From contig LT599017.1 in assembly GCA_900079765.1 (NCBI GenBank), forward strand, positions 3,088,996-3,152,995: a stretch of DNA of 64,000 nucleotides. The letters run 5' to 3'. The stretch's first letter is position 1. Each line of letters starts with the position of its first letter. The translations under genes and the position numbers were made by a program. The notes below the pieces were generated by a model. It saw nothing but the letters and a program-made list of their open reading frames with translations. It searched no databases and was not told where the DNA came from. Source of the DNA: an uncultured Eubacteriales bacterium. Lineage in GTDB: Bacteria; Bacillota; Clostridia; Oscillospirales; Oscillospiraceae. Shown here piece by piece: positions 15,001-23,349 of the stretch.

Positions 15001-17004
15001 GTCACCCTCGGAGAGCTCCTGGAGCTTACGCATCTCGCTGATCATGTAGTCGAGCTTGGTTTTATAGACTTCGTCTCCGGTGGAGGCGTAGGCCTGGGCC
15101 AGGGCGGACATGAAGTGGCCGGTGGAATGGCCGCGCAGCAGGCCGGTGGGGGCGTCCCAGCCGGTGAGAGCCTTCGCGCCTTTGGTGTCCTGGCCGAACG
15201 TCTTGCGGAAATTGTATAGCATACGGTCGGCGTCCATGAGCTTGAGGTACTCCAACGTGCGGGCCATGTTCTCTCCGTAGATGGTGTCGGTGCCGTCCAA
15301 GGAGATGGCGCTCAAATCGAAAGACTCGGTGATCGCGGCGGGGGCCTGCTCCTCTTCGTCGATGACCGTAACCACGGCCTTGACCTTGTTGTCGTGGCCG
15401 ACCAAGCTGCCCTCCAGGGTCTTCGTGCCTACCTCACCAAACACGGACCCGGTGAGTCCGGTGGGCCAGACCGCCTTCACTGTGCCGACGCTACCGTCCT
15501 CAAAAGTCACGGTCACGGCGGCGGGCAAAGAGGGGACGATGCCGCAGACGGTAGACACCGCAACGTCGGGCACCTTTACAATGTCGAGTTTCTCATAGAG
15601 GGGCAGGACGGTGACGATGAACGCCCGCTCTTTGCTGATCTCGCCCTTAACCACGGTGGCGGTAACAGTCACCTGGGCGGACTGGCCGACCGGTCTCTTC
15701 ACCGTTCCGTTGGCGGAGACGCAGTTCTCGTTGGAGCTTTTCCAGGTGATGGTGGACCCCAGGCCTCCGACGGTAGGCATGGTCAGGTTCTCGGTCACCG
15801 CGCTGAGGTTGCCCAGGTCGATGGCGGCGGCGTCCGCGTCCACTGCCTCCTGGTCGCTGGGCAGATGGAGTACCGTTACTGTAAAGGCCCTGGTGTCGGA
15901 TATCGCGCCGGAGGAGATTGTGGCGGTGAGCTCCACCTGGGCGTCGGGCTGGCTGGTGGCGGGCCGGGTCACCACGCCTGCATTGGTGATCACGGCGGTG
16001 TCAGAGCTCTTCCAGACGATGGCGCTGCCTGCGGTTCCCTTGACCGGGAGGGAGAGGTCGCCCGTCACTGCGCTGGTGTCCCCCAGGGTCAGGGACTTCT
16101 TGTCGCGGGAGACCCTCTCGTCGTCGGGAATGGTGAACATACCCGTGACCTCCTCATCGGAGAGCACGCGGTTATAGATACGGAAGTCGGCAATCATACC
16201 GTTCAGAATGTCATTTTTAAACTGGCCATACCCGATCCAGTTCTGGGTGGAGCCCTGGAGGACTGAGAGGTCGGCGTCCGTCTTAACCGCGTCACCGATC
16301 TGCACACCGTCCTCATAGAGTCTCATGGTCTTCTCGCTGCCGTCAAAGGTCACAGTGGTCAGCTTCCACACCCCGGTGGTCAAACTGGAGCCCTTTTCCG
16401 GCCCCTTCTCAGCGCTCCAGCCGCTCTTGGTCAGCGCGGCGGTATAGCCGGTGTGGCCCGTGTTTCCACCGCCATCGAGCAAATATAAGTAGCTGGTGGT
16501 GTTGCTGCCCAGGTCCCAAATGCGGGCGTAACTACCCGTCTGCTTAACATAGACCCAGCAGCTGATGGTCAGGTCCTCAAGGTCGTTCAGCACGCCCTGG
16601 GGCATCTCCACATAGTTGTGTCCGTCCCCCGGCTGGCCGCCCTGCAGTACAATGGCGGTCTCCTCTTTGCCGTAGATCGTGACCTGCTCGGTCTGCACGC
16701 CGCTGCCCCGGGGCCTCACCTCGGCGGCCAGGCCATTCCCGCTGATGTCATTCACAATCGTGCCCGATGCCAGGGATTTAAAGTCGTAATGCACGATCAG
16801 GCCGTCCTCGGCCTGGACGTTCGTATCGCTCATCAGTCCCGTCTCACTTCCGGGAGCTGGCTGCGCATCCTGCATTTCAACCACGGGCAAAGTCTCCTGC
16901 TCGAGGGGGGTCGCCCCTCCTTCCGCCGCGAGTCCTGCTGGCATGATACCGACCAGCATGGCCGTGACGAGCACGGCTGCCATTGCCTGTTTTCCTGTTT
17001 TCAT
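12022..17004 (-). CDS. cell-surface GH127 beta-L-arabinofuranosidase with SLH anchor, 1660 residues
   Basis: Start is the ATG at complement 17002-17004 with GGGAG 8 nt upstream; an in-frame TTG 18 nt earlier is rejected. Order of parts: signal peptide (1-27), LamG/concanavalin-like domain (~60-290), two degenerate Ig-like repeats (~305-470), a further Ig-like domain (~480-555), GH127 catalytic module (~565-1130), a FIVAR-like helical segment (~1150-1230), a Listeria-Bacteroides type repeat ending in TLYAKW (~1240-1305), a Thr/Lys/Asp-rich linker, and three SLH repeats (~1500-1660). Catalytic/zinc residues of GH127 are visible: E897 and C899 in CETCAAYNML, C972 and C973 in FTCCNGTG. It should free L-arabinofuranose from plant polymers at the wall. 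The neighbouring araD/araA and sugar importer would use the product. Confidence 0.93.
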   Translation of the reverse strand: MKTGKQAMAAVLVTAMLVGIMPAGLAAEGGATPLEQETLPVVEMQDAQPAPGSETGLMSDTNVQAEDGLIVHYDFKSLASGTIVNDISGNGLAAEVRPRGSGVQTEQVTIYGKEETAIVLQGGQPGDGHNYVEMPQGVLNDLEDLTISCWVYVKQTGSYARIWDLGSNTTSYLYLLDGGGNTGHTGYTAALTKSGWSAEKGPEKGSSLTTGVWKLTTVTFDGSEKTMRLYEDGVQIGDAVKTDADLSVLQGSTQNWIGYGQFKNDILNGMIADFRIYNRVLSDEEVTGMFTIPDDERVSRDKKSLTLGDTSAVTGDLSLPVKGTAGSAIVWKSSDTAVITNAGVVTRPATSQPDAQVELTATISSGAISDTRAFTVTVLHLPSDQEAVDADAAAIDLGNLSAVTENLTMPTVGGLGSTITWKSSNENCVSANGTVKRPVGQSAQVTVTATVVKGEISKERAFIVTVLPLYEKLDIVKVPDVAVSTVCGIVPSLPAAVTVTFEDGSVGTVKAVWPTGLTGSVFGEVGTKTLEGSLVGHDNKVKAVVTVIDEEEQAPAAITESFDLSAISLDGTDTIYGENMARTLEYLKLMDADRMLYNFRKTFGQDTKGAKALTGWDAPTGLLRGHSTGHFMSALAQAYASTGDEVYKTKLDYMISEMRKLQELSEGDAAAFTTRCTPTDAAQTKWSTTPNTWGEGFISAYSPDQFALLEQYTPYSTIWAPYYTMHKLLAGFLDSYLYAGNEEGLEIAKDLGLWVYNRLNACTQAQREKMWSMYIAGEYGGMNESLARLYELTGDTLYLAASKMFDNKDFFDGLGNNEDTIKNRHANQHIPQIVGAVHEYAATGDVYYYDIAKHFWELTTARYAYSIGGVGTGERFKEPYAQGKNILGNDGRGENCETCAAYNMLKLTQELYNYDPDNAVYMDYYERTVLNQIASSQSHDVNSYMHNGVTYMLPIDPGQRRDYDSDYGGFTCCNGTGMENHVHYQAAAYAKTDDTLYVNLYMPTTVKWAEKNITVKQETSFPSEDSTLTVTGSGSFKMKLRVPYWATEGFTVKVNGEVVCTEPTPSSYVLIDRTWKSGDVVTIHMPYTLHLDKTPDTVDGAEVASLMYGPMVMVAKDDRSSYIPMNWYTLSLSDTNLVETTQIETPAGGDGTPHLVVDGLNFYPMYDAYNYRYHAYVKLMEPQSILNPEWLQALVDSVTGDNALTETDYEPALWAAYQTELAAAQAVLKKGGDATQTELYDAQVALQNALDAMHYKWAVTFETNGGSESAVVKVENGGKLTAPSIPTKPGYTFDGWYKDAELTEAWSFDTDLVTQSMTLYAKWNQNPTYSDSTTGNKTKTTKNADGSTTTTVTKPDGTVTETTKWTDGSINVIETKKDGSVKQSGQTADGVKGETAKTSDGTITATATVPAKAADGTMVVTLPILPVEAGKSTITVSAPADKPVKAVIPMQNVKPGTVAVLVKADGTEEIIKTAVPTEGGIALAVQGDVTIKVVDNTKRFNDMSESNWAYESVTFVTARELFNGTSATSFGAGEPMTRGMLMTVLARLDGQDTAAGSTWYEAGMSWAKEQGISDGTAPQGNLTREQLVTMLYRYAGSPKTADTAMREFRDADSVSSYAAAAMKWAVENSIVNGKNGALDPQGQATRAEVAAMLQRFVGKL

Positions 17005-17440
17005 TGTGTGATCTCCCTTCAAAATATCTTCTTTTTCCTTGGGGACTTTGTGGAATTAGTGGTATTGTGGTTCAGGGAACACTATGGAAACGCTAGAATC
17101 ATTTCGGCAGGCTATCTTGAACGGCAAATCCGTCCTTAGCAGGAGCTCTCCCAGTTTGACGCGCTGACTTCCTCGGGTGGTTACCACTGGAAGCTTGGCA
17201 GACTCCTACTCCATGTCTTGTACGCGTGAGAGACCGTGGGGTACCATCTTCTTTGCCAATAAACGCGCATTTATTGCAGTCGTTGCGAATTTGCGTACTT
17301 CACCTTCTTCCATGTCATCTATGGTCTTCTCGTCACGATCCGGCACCTCGCAGCGAGGACTCCGCCGCAGGCGGATGGAGCAGCGGGCTGTGCCGGAGTC
17401 CAGAATCATGCGTCAGACATGATTCCAAAGCGTTCCGGTT
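17005..17440. other. 436-nt gap between araD and the GH127 gene, no gene
   Basis: Short frames exist but none has a ribosome site or a recognisable product. On the minus strand an imperfect long inverted repeat beginning GACTCCG and ending CGGAGTC (about 17361-17403) could weaken read-through from araD. I see no clear -35/-10 pair for the GH127 gene, so its promoter is unresolved. Confidence 0.55.
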
Positions 17441-18145
17441 TCATGTTGCCTCTCCCTGCCCGTAATAGGCGTTGGGGCCATGTTTACGGGAAAAGTGCTT
17501 ATTGAGTACGCACTGGGGGGCCGGGGAGGCGGAAGCACAAATCTGGCGGGTGAGGGTCGCCATCCTGGCGACCTCCTCCAGCACGACCGCGTGGTACACC
17601 GCCTGGGCGGGGTCCTTGCCCCAGGTGAAGGGGCCGTGGCTGAAACAGATCACGCCCGGGATGTAAGCGGGGTCAATGCCCCGCTCCCGGAATGTTTCAA
17701 TGATGACCTTACCCGTGCTTCGCTCATAATCCTCGTCGATTTCCTCCGCCGTCAAGTGGCGCGCGCAGGGGATGGGGCCGTAAAAATAGTCGGCATGGGT
17801 GGTGCCGTAGGCGGGGATATCCTCCCCCGCCTGGGCCCAGCCCACCGCATGGGGACTGTGGGTGTGAACAATGCCGCCCAGGGCTGGGAACGCCTTGTAG
17901 AGCTCAATATGGGTCTTGGTGTCGCTGGAGGGGTTCATCCTCCCCTCCACCTGCATGCCATCTAAGTCCAGCACCACCAGGTCGGCGGGATTTAAGTCGT
18001 CATACTCCACGCCGGAGGGCTTGATGACTACAAGGCCCCTTTCACGGTCGATCCCAGAGACATTGCCCCAGGTGTAGGTGACCAGCCCCCGGCGGGGCAG
18101 CTCCATATTGGCCTCGTAGACCTGCTGTTTAAGTTCTTCTAACAT
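17441..18145 (-). CDS. araD: L-ribulose-5-phosphate 4-epimerase
   Basis: Class II aldolase fold of 234 residues. It converts L-ribulose 5-phosphate to D-xylulose 5-phosphate, the last step of the arabinose pathway. Metal-binding histidines are seen in [12 protein letters not shown] and in the [13 protein letters not shown] region; [19 protein letters not shown] matches the substrate phosphate loop. Length matches E. coli AraD (231). It lies 10 nt after araA and is the last gene of the importer-kinase-isomerase-epimerase operon. Confidence 0.97.
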   Translation of the reverse strand: MLEELKQQVYEANMELPRRGLVTYTWGNVSGIDRERGLVVIKPSGVEYDDLNPADLVVLDLDGMQVEGRMNPSSDTKTHIELYKAFPALGGIVHTHSPHAVGWAQAGEDIPAYGTTHADYFYGPIPCARHLTAEEIDEDYERSTGKVIIETFRERGIDPAYIPGVICFSHGPFTWGKDPAQAVYHAVVLEEVARMATLTRQICASASPAPQCVLNKHFSRKHGPNAYYGQGEAT

Positions 18146-18155
18146 ACCAAGCCCC

Positions 18156-19625
18156 TTACTTCAGCTTCCAGGCGAGGTCGCTGAGGAAGAGTTCCTGCTC
18201 CAGGCTGTCGGGCGTGGTATCCTTGTCGATGCGGACGAACTCAATGTCCATCATCCGCGCCCAGTCCTTGAGCATAGTGGGGGTCGCGTCGTAGGTGAGG
18301 ACGGTGTGGTGGGCACCGCCGGCGAGGATCCAGCACTTCGCGCCAGTGCAAAGGTCGGGGAGGGCGCGCCACATGACCCGGGCCACAGGGAGGTTGGGCA
18401 TGGACAGGATGGGCTTGACGCACTCGATATCCTGGCAGATCATGCGCAGGCGGCCGCCCATATCGATGAGACTCACGACGCAGGCCATGCCGGGGTGACC
18501 CTCAAAGACCAGGCGGGCGGGGTCCTCCCGGTCTCCAATGCCCAGGGGATGCACCTCGATGCGGGGCTTATCGGCGGCCACGCTGGGGCAGACTTCCAGC
18601 ATATGCGCACCCAAAGAGTACTCCTGGCCGGGTGAGAGATTGTAGGTGTAGTCCTCCATAAAGGCGGTACCCCCGGGCATACCCTCAGTCATGGCCTTGA
18701 TGATACTCGTCATGGCGGCGACCTTCCAGTCGCCTTCGCCGCCGTAGCCGTAGCCTTGAGCCATCAGGCGCTGGGAGGCGAGACCGGGGAGCTGTTTCAG
18801 ACCGTATAGATCCTGGAAGGTGTTGGAGAAGGCCATACAGCCCTCGCTGTCCAGCATCTTCTTCATGGCGATCTCCTCGCGCGCCTGATAGCGGACGGAC
18901 TCGATGTTATCGGTGGCGATGGTGTACAACTCCTTGTACTCCGCCATCAGGGCGTCCACCTCGGCCTCAGTGACGCCATCAATGTACTCCACGAGCTTAC
19001 CCACGGGCCAGGTATTGACCTCCCAGCCCAGTTTTGCCTGGACCTCCACCTTATCGCCCTCGGTGACAGCCACCTCGCGCATATTGTCGCCAAAGCGCAT
19101 GACCTTGAGGCTCTTGGAGAACGCCACGCCCACGGCGGCGCGCATCCAGTCGCCCAGCTCGCGGAGGACCTTCTCGTCCTGCCAGTAGCCCATGATGACC
19201 TTGCGGGCCATACGCAGCCGTGCACCGATGAAACCGTGCTCCCGGTCGCCATGGGCGGCCTGGTTCAGGTTCATGAAGTCCATGTCGATCTCATCATTGG
19301 GGATGTCCCGGTTATACTGGGTGGCAAAGTGGCAGTAGGGCTTCTGGAGGTTCTTGAGGCCGTCGATCCACATCTTGCTGGGGGAGAAGGTGTGCATCCA
19401 GGTGATGACGCCGGCGCAGTTGGGGTCGTAGTTAGCCTCCCGCACCACGTCGGAGATCTCCTTGGAGGTCTTGGCAGTAACTTTATAGATGAGCTTGCAG
19501 GGCAGGATGCCGCTCTCGTTCATCTTCTCCGCCATCTCCGCGGCTCGGACGGCAACGGTGTCCAGTACCTCGGTGCCGTACAGGAACTGGCTGCCGACCA
19601 CGAACCAAAATTCATATTCTTTCAT
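18156..19625 (-). CDS. araA: L-arabinose isomerase
   Basis: 489 residues, the usual size. It opens with [15 protein letters not shown], the family signature. It contains [18 protein letters not shown] near the substrate pocket, and [15 protein letters not shown] and [10 protein letters not shown] in the metal site region. Converts L-arabinose to L-ribulose with Mn2+. Lies between the FGGY kinase (15 nt) and araD (10 nt), giving the order kinase-isomerase-epimerase in one transcript. Confidence 0.98.
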   Translation of the reverse strand: MKEYEFWFVVGSQFLYGTEVLDTVAVRAAEMAEKMNESGILPCKLIYKVTAKTSKEISDVVREANYDPNCAGVITWMHTFSPSKMWIDGLKNLQKPYCHFATQYNRDIPNDEIDMDFMNLNQAAHGDREHGFIGARLRMARKVIMGYWQDEKVLRELGDWMRAAVGVAFSKSLKVMRFGDNMREVAVTEGDKVEVQAKLGWEVNTWPVGKLVEYIDGVTEAEVDALMAEYKELYTIATDNIESVRYQAREEIAMKKMLDSEGCMAFSNTFQDLYGLKQLPGLASQRLMAQGYGYGGEGDWKVAAMTSIIKAMTEGMPGGTAFMEDYTYNLSPGQEYSLGAHMLEVCPSVAADKPRIEVHPLGIGDREDPARLVFEGHPGMACVVSLIDMGGRLRMICQDIECVKPILSMPNLPVARVMWRALPDLCTGAKCWILAGGAHHTVLTYDATPTMLKDWARMMDIEFVRIDKDTTPDSLEQELFLSDLAWKLK

Positions 19626-19639
19626 AGGGAAGTTCCTCC

Positions 19640-21166
19640 TTAAATTGTTTCTACCGCCGCTTTTTCCGTCGCCAATCCGGATTTGAAACGGGCCAAGTAG
19701 GTGTTAAAACCCGCCACACCGGCACCCTCGGGGAATACGGCGACGCTCTTCGCCTGGGCGAAGACACGGGCTGACAGATACTGCTCCAAGCTTTCTTGTT
19801 TGTTCTTCTCCGCCATAAAGGCCGCCAGCACCGCCATACCGTAGGGGCCGCCCTCGCCGGCGGTCTCCATGCAGGTGACGGGCGCATTGCAGGCGGCCGC
19901 CATGTATCGCTGACCGACCATGGGGGTCTTAAAGAGCCCTCCGTGGCCGATCAGACTTTCGATAGCCACGCCCTCATCGGAGAGGATATCCATGCCAATC
20001 TTCAGGGTAGCCATGGTGGCGTAGAGCTGGGAGCGGAGGAAATTCGCCAGGGTGAAACTGCTCTCTGGGCTGCGGACCACCATAGGACGCCCGGCGTCCA
20101 GATGAGTCACGCCCTCTCCCGCCAGGTAATTGTAGGTGATCACGCCGCCGCAATCGGCGTCCCCCTCCAGGCTCTTCTCGTAGAGCTTGGTGTAGAGCTC
20201 GTCGGCAGACACCTCCGTGCCAAAAAGCCGGGCGGTCTCTCTCAGCACAGAGAACCAGGTGTTCATGTCGCTTGTGCAGTTGTTGCAGTGGACCATAGCC
20301 GCCGGCCTTCCCGCCGGCGTCGTGACCATATCAATTTCGGAATAGACTTTGGACAGGGGCCTTTCCAATACCACCATGGAGAAGATCGAGGTCCCTGCTG
20401 ACACGTTGCCCGTGCGGGGCGCCACAGCGTTGGTGGCCGTCATACCGGTGCCGGCGTCTCCCTCGGCGGGGGCAAAGGGGATCCCGGCGGGAAACAGGCC
20501 GTTTAAGCGCTTGGCTCCCTCCTCGGTCAGGTTTCCGGCGTTCTCGCCGGCGAGGAGGACCTTGGGCAGCAGTTCCCGGATACTCCAGGATTGGTCGGCC
20601 GTCAGCCGCTCGAATTTCGAGAGCATTCCCTCGTCATAGTCCAGGGCCTCGCTGTCTATGGGGAACATACCGCTGGCCTCGCCGATGCCCACGGCGTTGA
20701 CCCCGGTCAGCATAAAGTGTACGTACCCGGCCAGGGTGGTGATATGGGCGATTTGGGGCACATGGGGCTCCTTGTTCAGTACCGCCTGGTAGAGGTGGGC
20801 GATACTCCAGCGCTGAGGGATATTGAAACCGAAACGCTCGGTCAGCTCGTCGGCCGCCTGGGCGGTCATGGTGTTTTGCCAAGTGCGGAAAGGCGTCAGC
20901 AAATTCCAGTCCCGGTCAAAGGCGAGGTAGCCGTGCATCATTGCGGAGACGCCCATGGCCTCTATCTCGCCGCAGTCCTTGATGCTGCCCAGCGCCGCCT
21001 TTAGCCCGACCCATACCTCACCCAGCGAGTAGGTCCAAACGCCGTTCTCGTAGCGGCTTTTCCAGGTGTAGTCCCCCGAGGAGACGGGGACATAGCGCTC
21101 GTCTATCGTCACCGCCTTGATGCGGGTGGAGCCCAGCTCTATCCCGAGGAATGATTTCATCGGCAT
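19640..21166 (-). CDS. FGGY-family carbohydrate kinase, probable L-ribulokinase
   Basis: 508 residues with the ATP-binding start GIELGSTRIKAVTID and the later GHGGLFKTPMVGQRYMAAA of FGGY kinases. It is shorter than classical AraB (about 560) and looks closer to the xylulokinase branch, but its place before araA and araD makes L-ribulose the likely substrate. Such non-AraB kinases are common in clostridial arabinose operons. ATG follows the permease stop by one base, with AAGGCGG as ribosome site, so expression is coupled. Confidence 0.88.
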   Translation of the reverse strand: MPMKSFLGIELGSTRIKAVTIDERYVPVSSGDYTWKSRYENGVWTYSLGEVWVGLKAALGSIKDCGEIEAMGVSAMMHGYLAFDRDWNLLTPFRTWQNTMTAQAADELTERFGFNIPQRWSIAHLYQAVLNKEPHVPQIAHITTLAGYVHFMLTGVNAVGIGEASGMFPIDSEALDYDEGMLSKFERLTADQSWSIRELLPKVLLAGENAGNLTEEGAKRLNGLFPAGIPFAPAEGDAGTGMTATNAVAPRTGNVSAGTSIFSMVVLERPLSKVYSEIDMVTTPAGRPAAMVHCNNCTSDMNTWFSVLRETARLFGTEVSADELYTKLYEKSLEGDADCGGVITYNYLAGEGVTHLDAGRPMVVRSPESSFTLANFLRSQLYATMATLKIGMDILSDEGVAIESLIGHGGLFKTPMVGQRYMAAACNAPVTCMETAGEGGPYGMAVLAAFMAEKNKQESLEQYLSARVFAQAKSVAVFPEGAGVAGFNTYLARFKSGLATEKAAVETI

Positions 21167-21167
21167 T

Positions 21168-22220
21168 TCACCGCCTTCTCTGGTTCTTGTGCAGCAGGAC
21201 GACGCTCTGGATCACCAGGAAGAGGCAGATCATGACCGCCACAGTGATGTTGGTCCACCAGGCCTCATCCAGGCCCAGGGAGGAGACGATGTTTTTGATC
21301 GTGCTCAGGCTGAGCACACCAAAGAATGTACCCGCGATATTGCCCACACCTCCCGTCAGCATGGTTCCGCCGATGATGGAGGAGGCGATGGCGTTCATCT
21401 CCGCGCCGCTGGCGTGGGAGGGGGAACCGGATCCCACATGGAGGAAGTAGACGAAACCGCCGATGCCCGCCAGGAGGCCGCAGAGCAGATGGGCCATAAA
21501 CTTGGTGCCCTTGACGTTGATGCCCAGCATGTTGGAGCTCTGGGTATTGCCGCCCACCGCGTAAAAGTTTCGGCCCAGCTTGGTCCAGCGCAGGAGGGCA
21601 AACAGCACCACGACGGCAACTAACGCAACGACGACGCCGATTTCCACGTAGGCAGGCACATAGTTCCCAAGCTTATTGACCGAGCCCATTCCAGGAACAT
21701 AGATCCGGGTGGATTTCAGTGCCTGGAACTCCTCGTTGGCCACATTGAACTGTGTGGCGTTGACGATGGTAGTCATGCCCTTTGCGAAGAACATACCCGC
21801 CAGGGTGACAATAAAGGGCTGAATGTCGAGGTAGGCGATCAAAAAACCCTGTACGAGACCAAAGAGCAATCCGATGGACAACGCCAGCAAAAGCGAGGTC
21901 AGAACGCTCCCGCCCTGATAGTCCAGATGGACGGCGCAGCTCATACAGACCAGGGCGGTCAGGGTGCCGACAGAGATATCGATACCGCCGGAGATCATGA
22001 CGATGCTCATGCCGCAGGACAGGATGATGAGGTAGGCGTTCTCGTTGAGGATATTGAAGAAAGTCTGCGCCTTTAGAAAGCCCGAACCCAGGCAGAAGAT
22101 GGCCGCGGCGTACATGAGGATAAAGACTGCGATGGTGATGATCAGAAGGAGGTTCGTATCGGAGAGACCGCCGCGGCCCTTCAGGCGGGCTCTTCCCTTT
22201 ACAGTCTGTACAGCCGGCAT
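21168..22220 (-). CDS. yjfF: sugar ABC transporter permease, YjfF-like
   Basis: 350 residues from the ATG at complement 22218-22220 (AGGAGG 9 nt upstream); a longer frame overlaps the preceding gene. About ten hydrophobic segments with SGGIDISVGTLTAL and IASSIIGGTMLTGGVGNIAGTFFGV, typical of the RbsC/AraH class. The pattern of these motifs resembles YjfF, the second permease of the furanose importer. Stop of the first permease and this start are separated by one base. Assignment to furanose transport is inferred from having two different permeases and a YtfQ-like binding protein. Confidence 0.85.
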   Translation of the reverse strand: MPAVQTVKGRARLKGRGGLSDTNLLLIITIAVFILMYAAAIFCLGSGFLKAQTFFNILNENAYLIILSCGMSIVMISGGIDISVGTLTALVCMSCAVHLDYQGGSVLTSLLLALSIGLLFGLVQGFLIAYLDIQPFIVTLAGMFFAKGMTTIVNATQFNVANEEFQALKSTRIYVPGMGSVNKLGNYVPAYVEIGVVVALVAVVVLFALLRWTKLGRNFYAVGGNTQSSNMLGINVKGTKFMAHLLCGLLAGIGGFVYFLHVGSGSPSHASGAEMNAIASSIIGGTMLTGGVGNIAGTFFGVLSLSTIKNIVSSLGLDEAWWTNITVAVMICLFLVIQSVVLLHKNQRRR

Positions 22221-22221
22221 A

Positions 22222-23349
22222 TCAAACTGCCTCCTTTGCGGTCTTGGCGAGCATAAGTTTCTTTGTGAGCCGCGCCAGCTTTTCCCGGACAACGGGCGCG
22301 CTCAGCACCACCAAGAGGATGACCACCACGGCCTTGTACGCAGGAAGCGCACTGGATAACACGTTGAATTTGTAGAGCGTGGTGGTGAGGAACTGGATGA
22401 CGTACGCGCCCAGAACAGACGCGGTGATGTTGAACCTGCCGCCGCTGAGGGCGTTGCCGCCCAAAGCTACCGCCAGGATGGCGTCCATCTCGATGTCCTT
22501 GGCCACCACGGAGTAGTTGATGGTGGAGAAACGGCTTACCTTGATGAAACCGGCTACCGCCACGCACAGGCCCAGGATGACGTAGGTAATAAACTTGATA
22601 AAGGCCGGATTAATGCCGTTGAGCCGGGAAGAGTAAGCGTTGATGCCAACCGATTGGGTGTAGAGACCCAGGTTGGTAAATTTCATTACCAGCGCAATGA
22701 TGATCATACAGGCGATAGCGATGAAAACCGGCGTCGGGATGGGAATCCCCGGAATGAAGTTGCCGAAATAACCAAATTTGGCGTCGCTAATGATGGGCAG
22801 CTCGTTGTTGTTGATCCATGCGGCGATGGAGCGCCCGGCGGTGAAGAGAATCAGCGTGGCAACCATGGGCTGGATCTTGAAGAAGGCCACCAGCGCGCCG
22901 TTGAAGGCACCAAAGAGCATGGCGACTATGCAGCAGGCCAGGAATGCCACGATGATGGGCGCGTGGAGCATTTCCGGGCGAGAATCCGTCCCGCACAGCA
23001 CCCGCAGCACCACGCTGCCACTGATGGCGATGGCGGCGCCGACGCTGATGTCCTGTCCGCCGGAGGCTGCTGTTACCAGCGTCATGCCGATAGCGAGGAT
23101 GACAAGCTCCGAGGCGTTATCCAGGATGGTAATAAGATACCCGGAGAGAACGGGGTCGCCCGAGCTGCTCTGAGACAGGGATATGGTGAAGAAAGAGGGG
23201 TCGGCGATTAGGTTGAAGATAACCAGGATCAAAAGCGCCGCGATAGGGATGAAGATTTGGCGCTTGACCAGCTTGAGCAAAATCACCTTTACCTTGTTGG
23301 GCGCGGTCTGCTGCAGGAGGTTTTGATTCGGGGTTTTCACGGGTGCCAT
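22222..23349 (-). CDS. ytfT: sugar ABC transporter permease, YtfT-like
   Basis: 375 residues with a hydrophilic N-terminal leader of about 30 residues and then about ten hydrophobic segments. Conserved permease motifs ASGGQDISVGAAIAISG and AILAVALGGNALSGGRFN are present. Its start overlaps the ATPase stop (TAATG). Together with the YjfF-like protein it should form a heterodimeric channel for a sugar; single-permease systems such as RbsC or AraH use a homodimer. Confidence 0.85.
   Translation of the reverse strand: MAPVKTPNQNLLQQTAPNKVKVILLKLVKRQIFIPIAALLILVIFNLIADPSFFTISLSQSSSGDPVLSGYLITILDNASELVILAIGMTLVTAASGGQDISVGAAIAISGSVVLRVLCGTDSRPEMLHAPIIVAFLACCIVAMLFGAFNGALVAFFKIQPMVATLILFTAGRSIAAWINNNELPIISDAKFGYFGNFIPGIPIPTPVFIAIACMIIIALVMKFTNLGLYTQSVGINAYSSRLNGINPAFIKFITYVILGLCVAVAGFIKVSRFSTINYSVVAKDIEMDAILAVALGGNALSGGRFNITASVLGAYVIQFLTTTLYKFNVLSSALPAYKAVVVILLVVLSAPVVREKLARLTKKLMLAKTAKEAV

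Noticed and set aside
17206..17409. 67-codon minus-strand frame after araD
   Set aside because: No ribosome site, no family; stops interrupt the neighbouring frames; not convincing as a gene.
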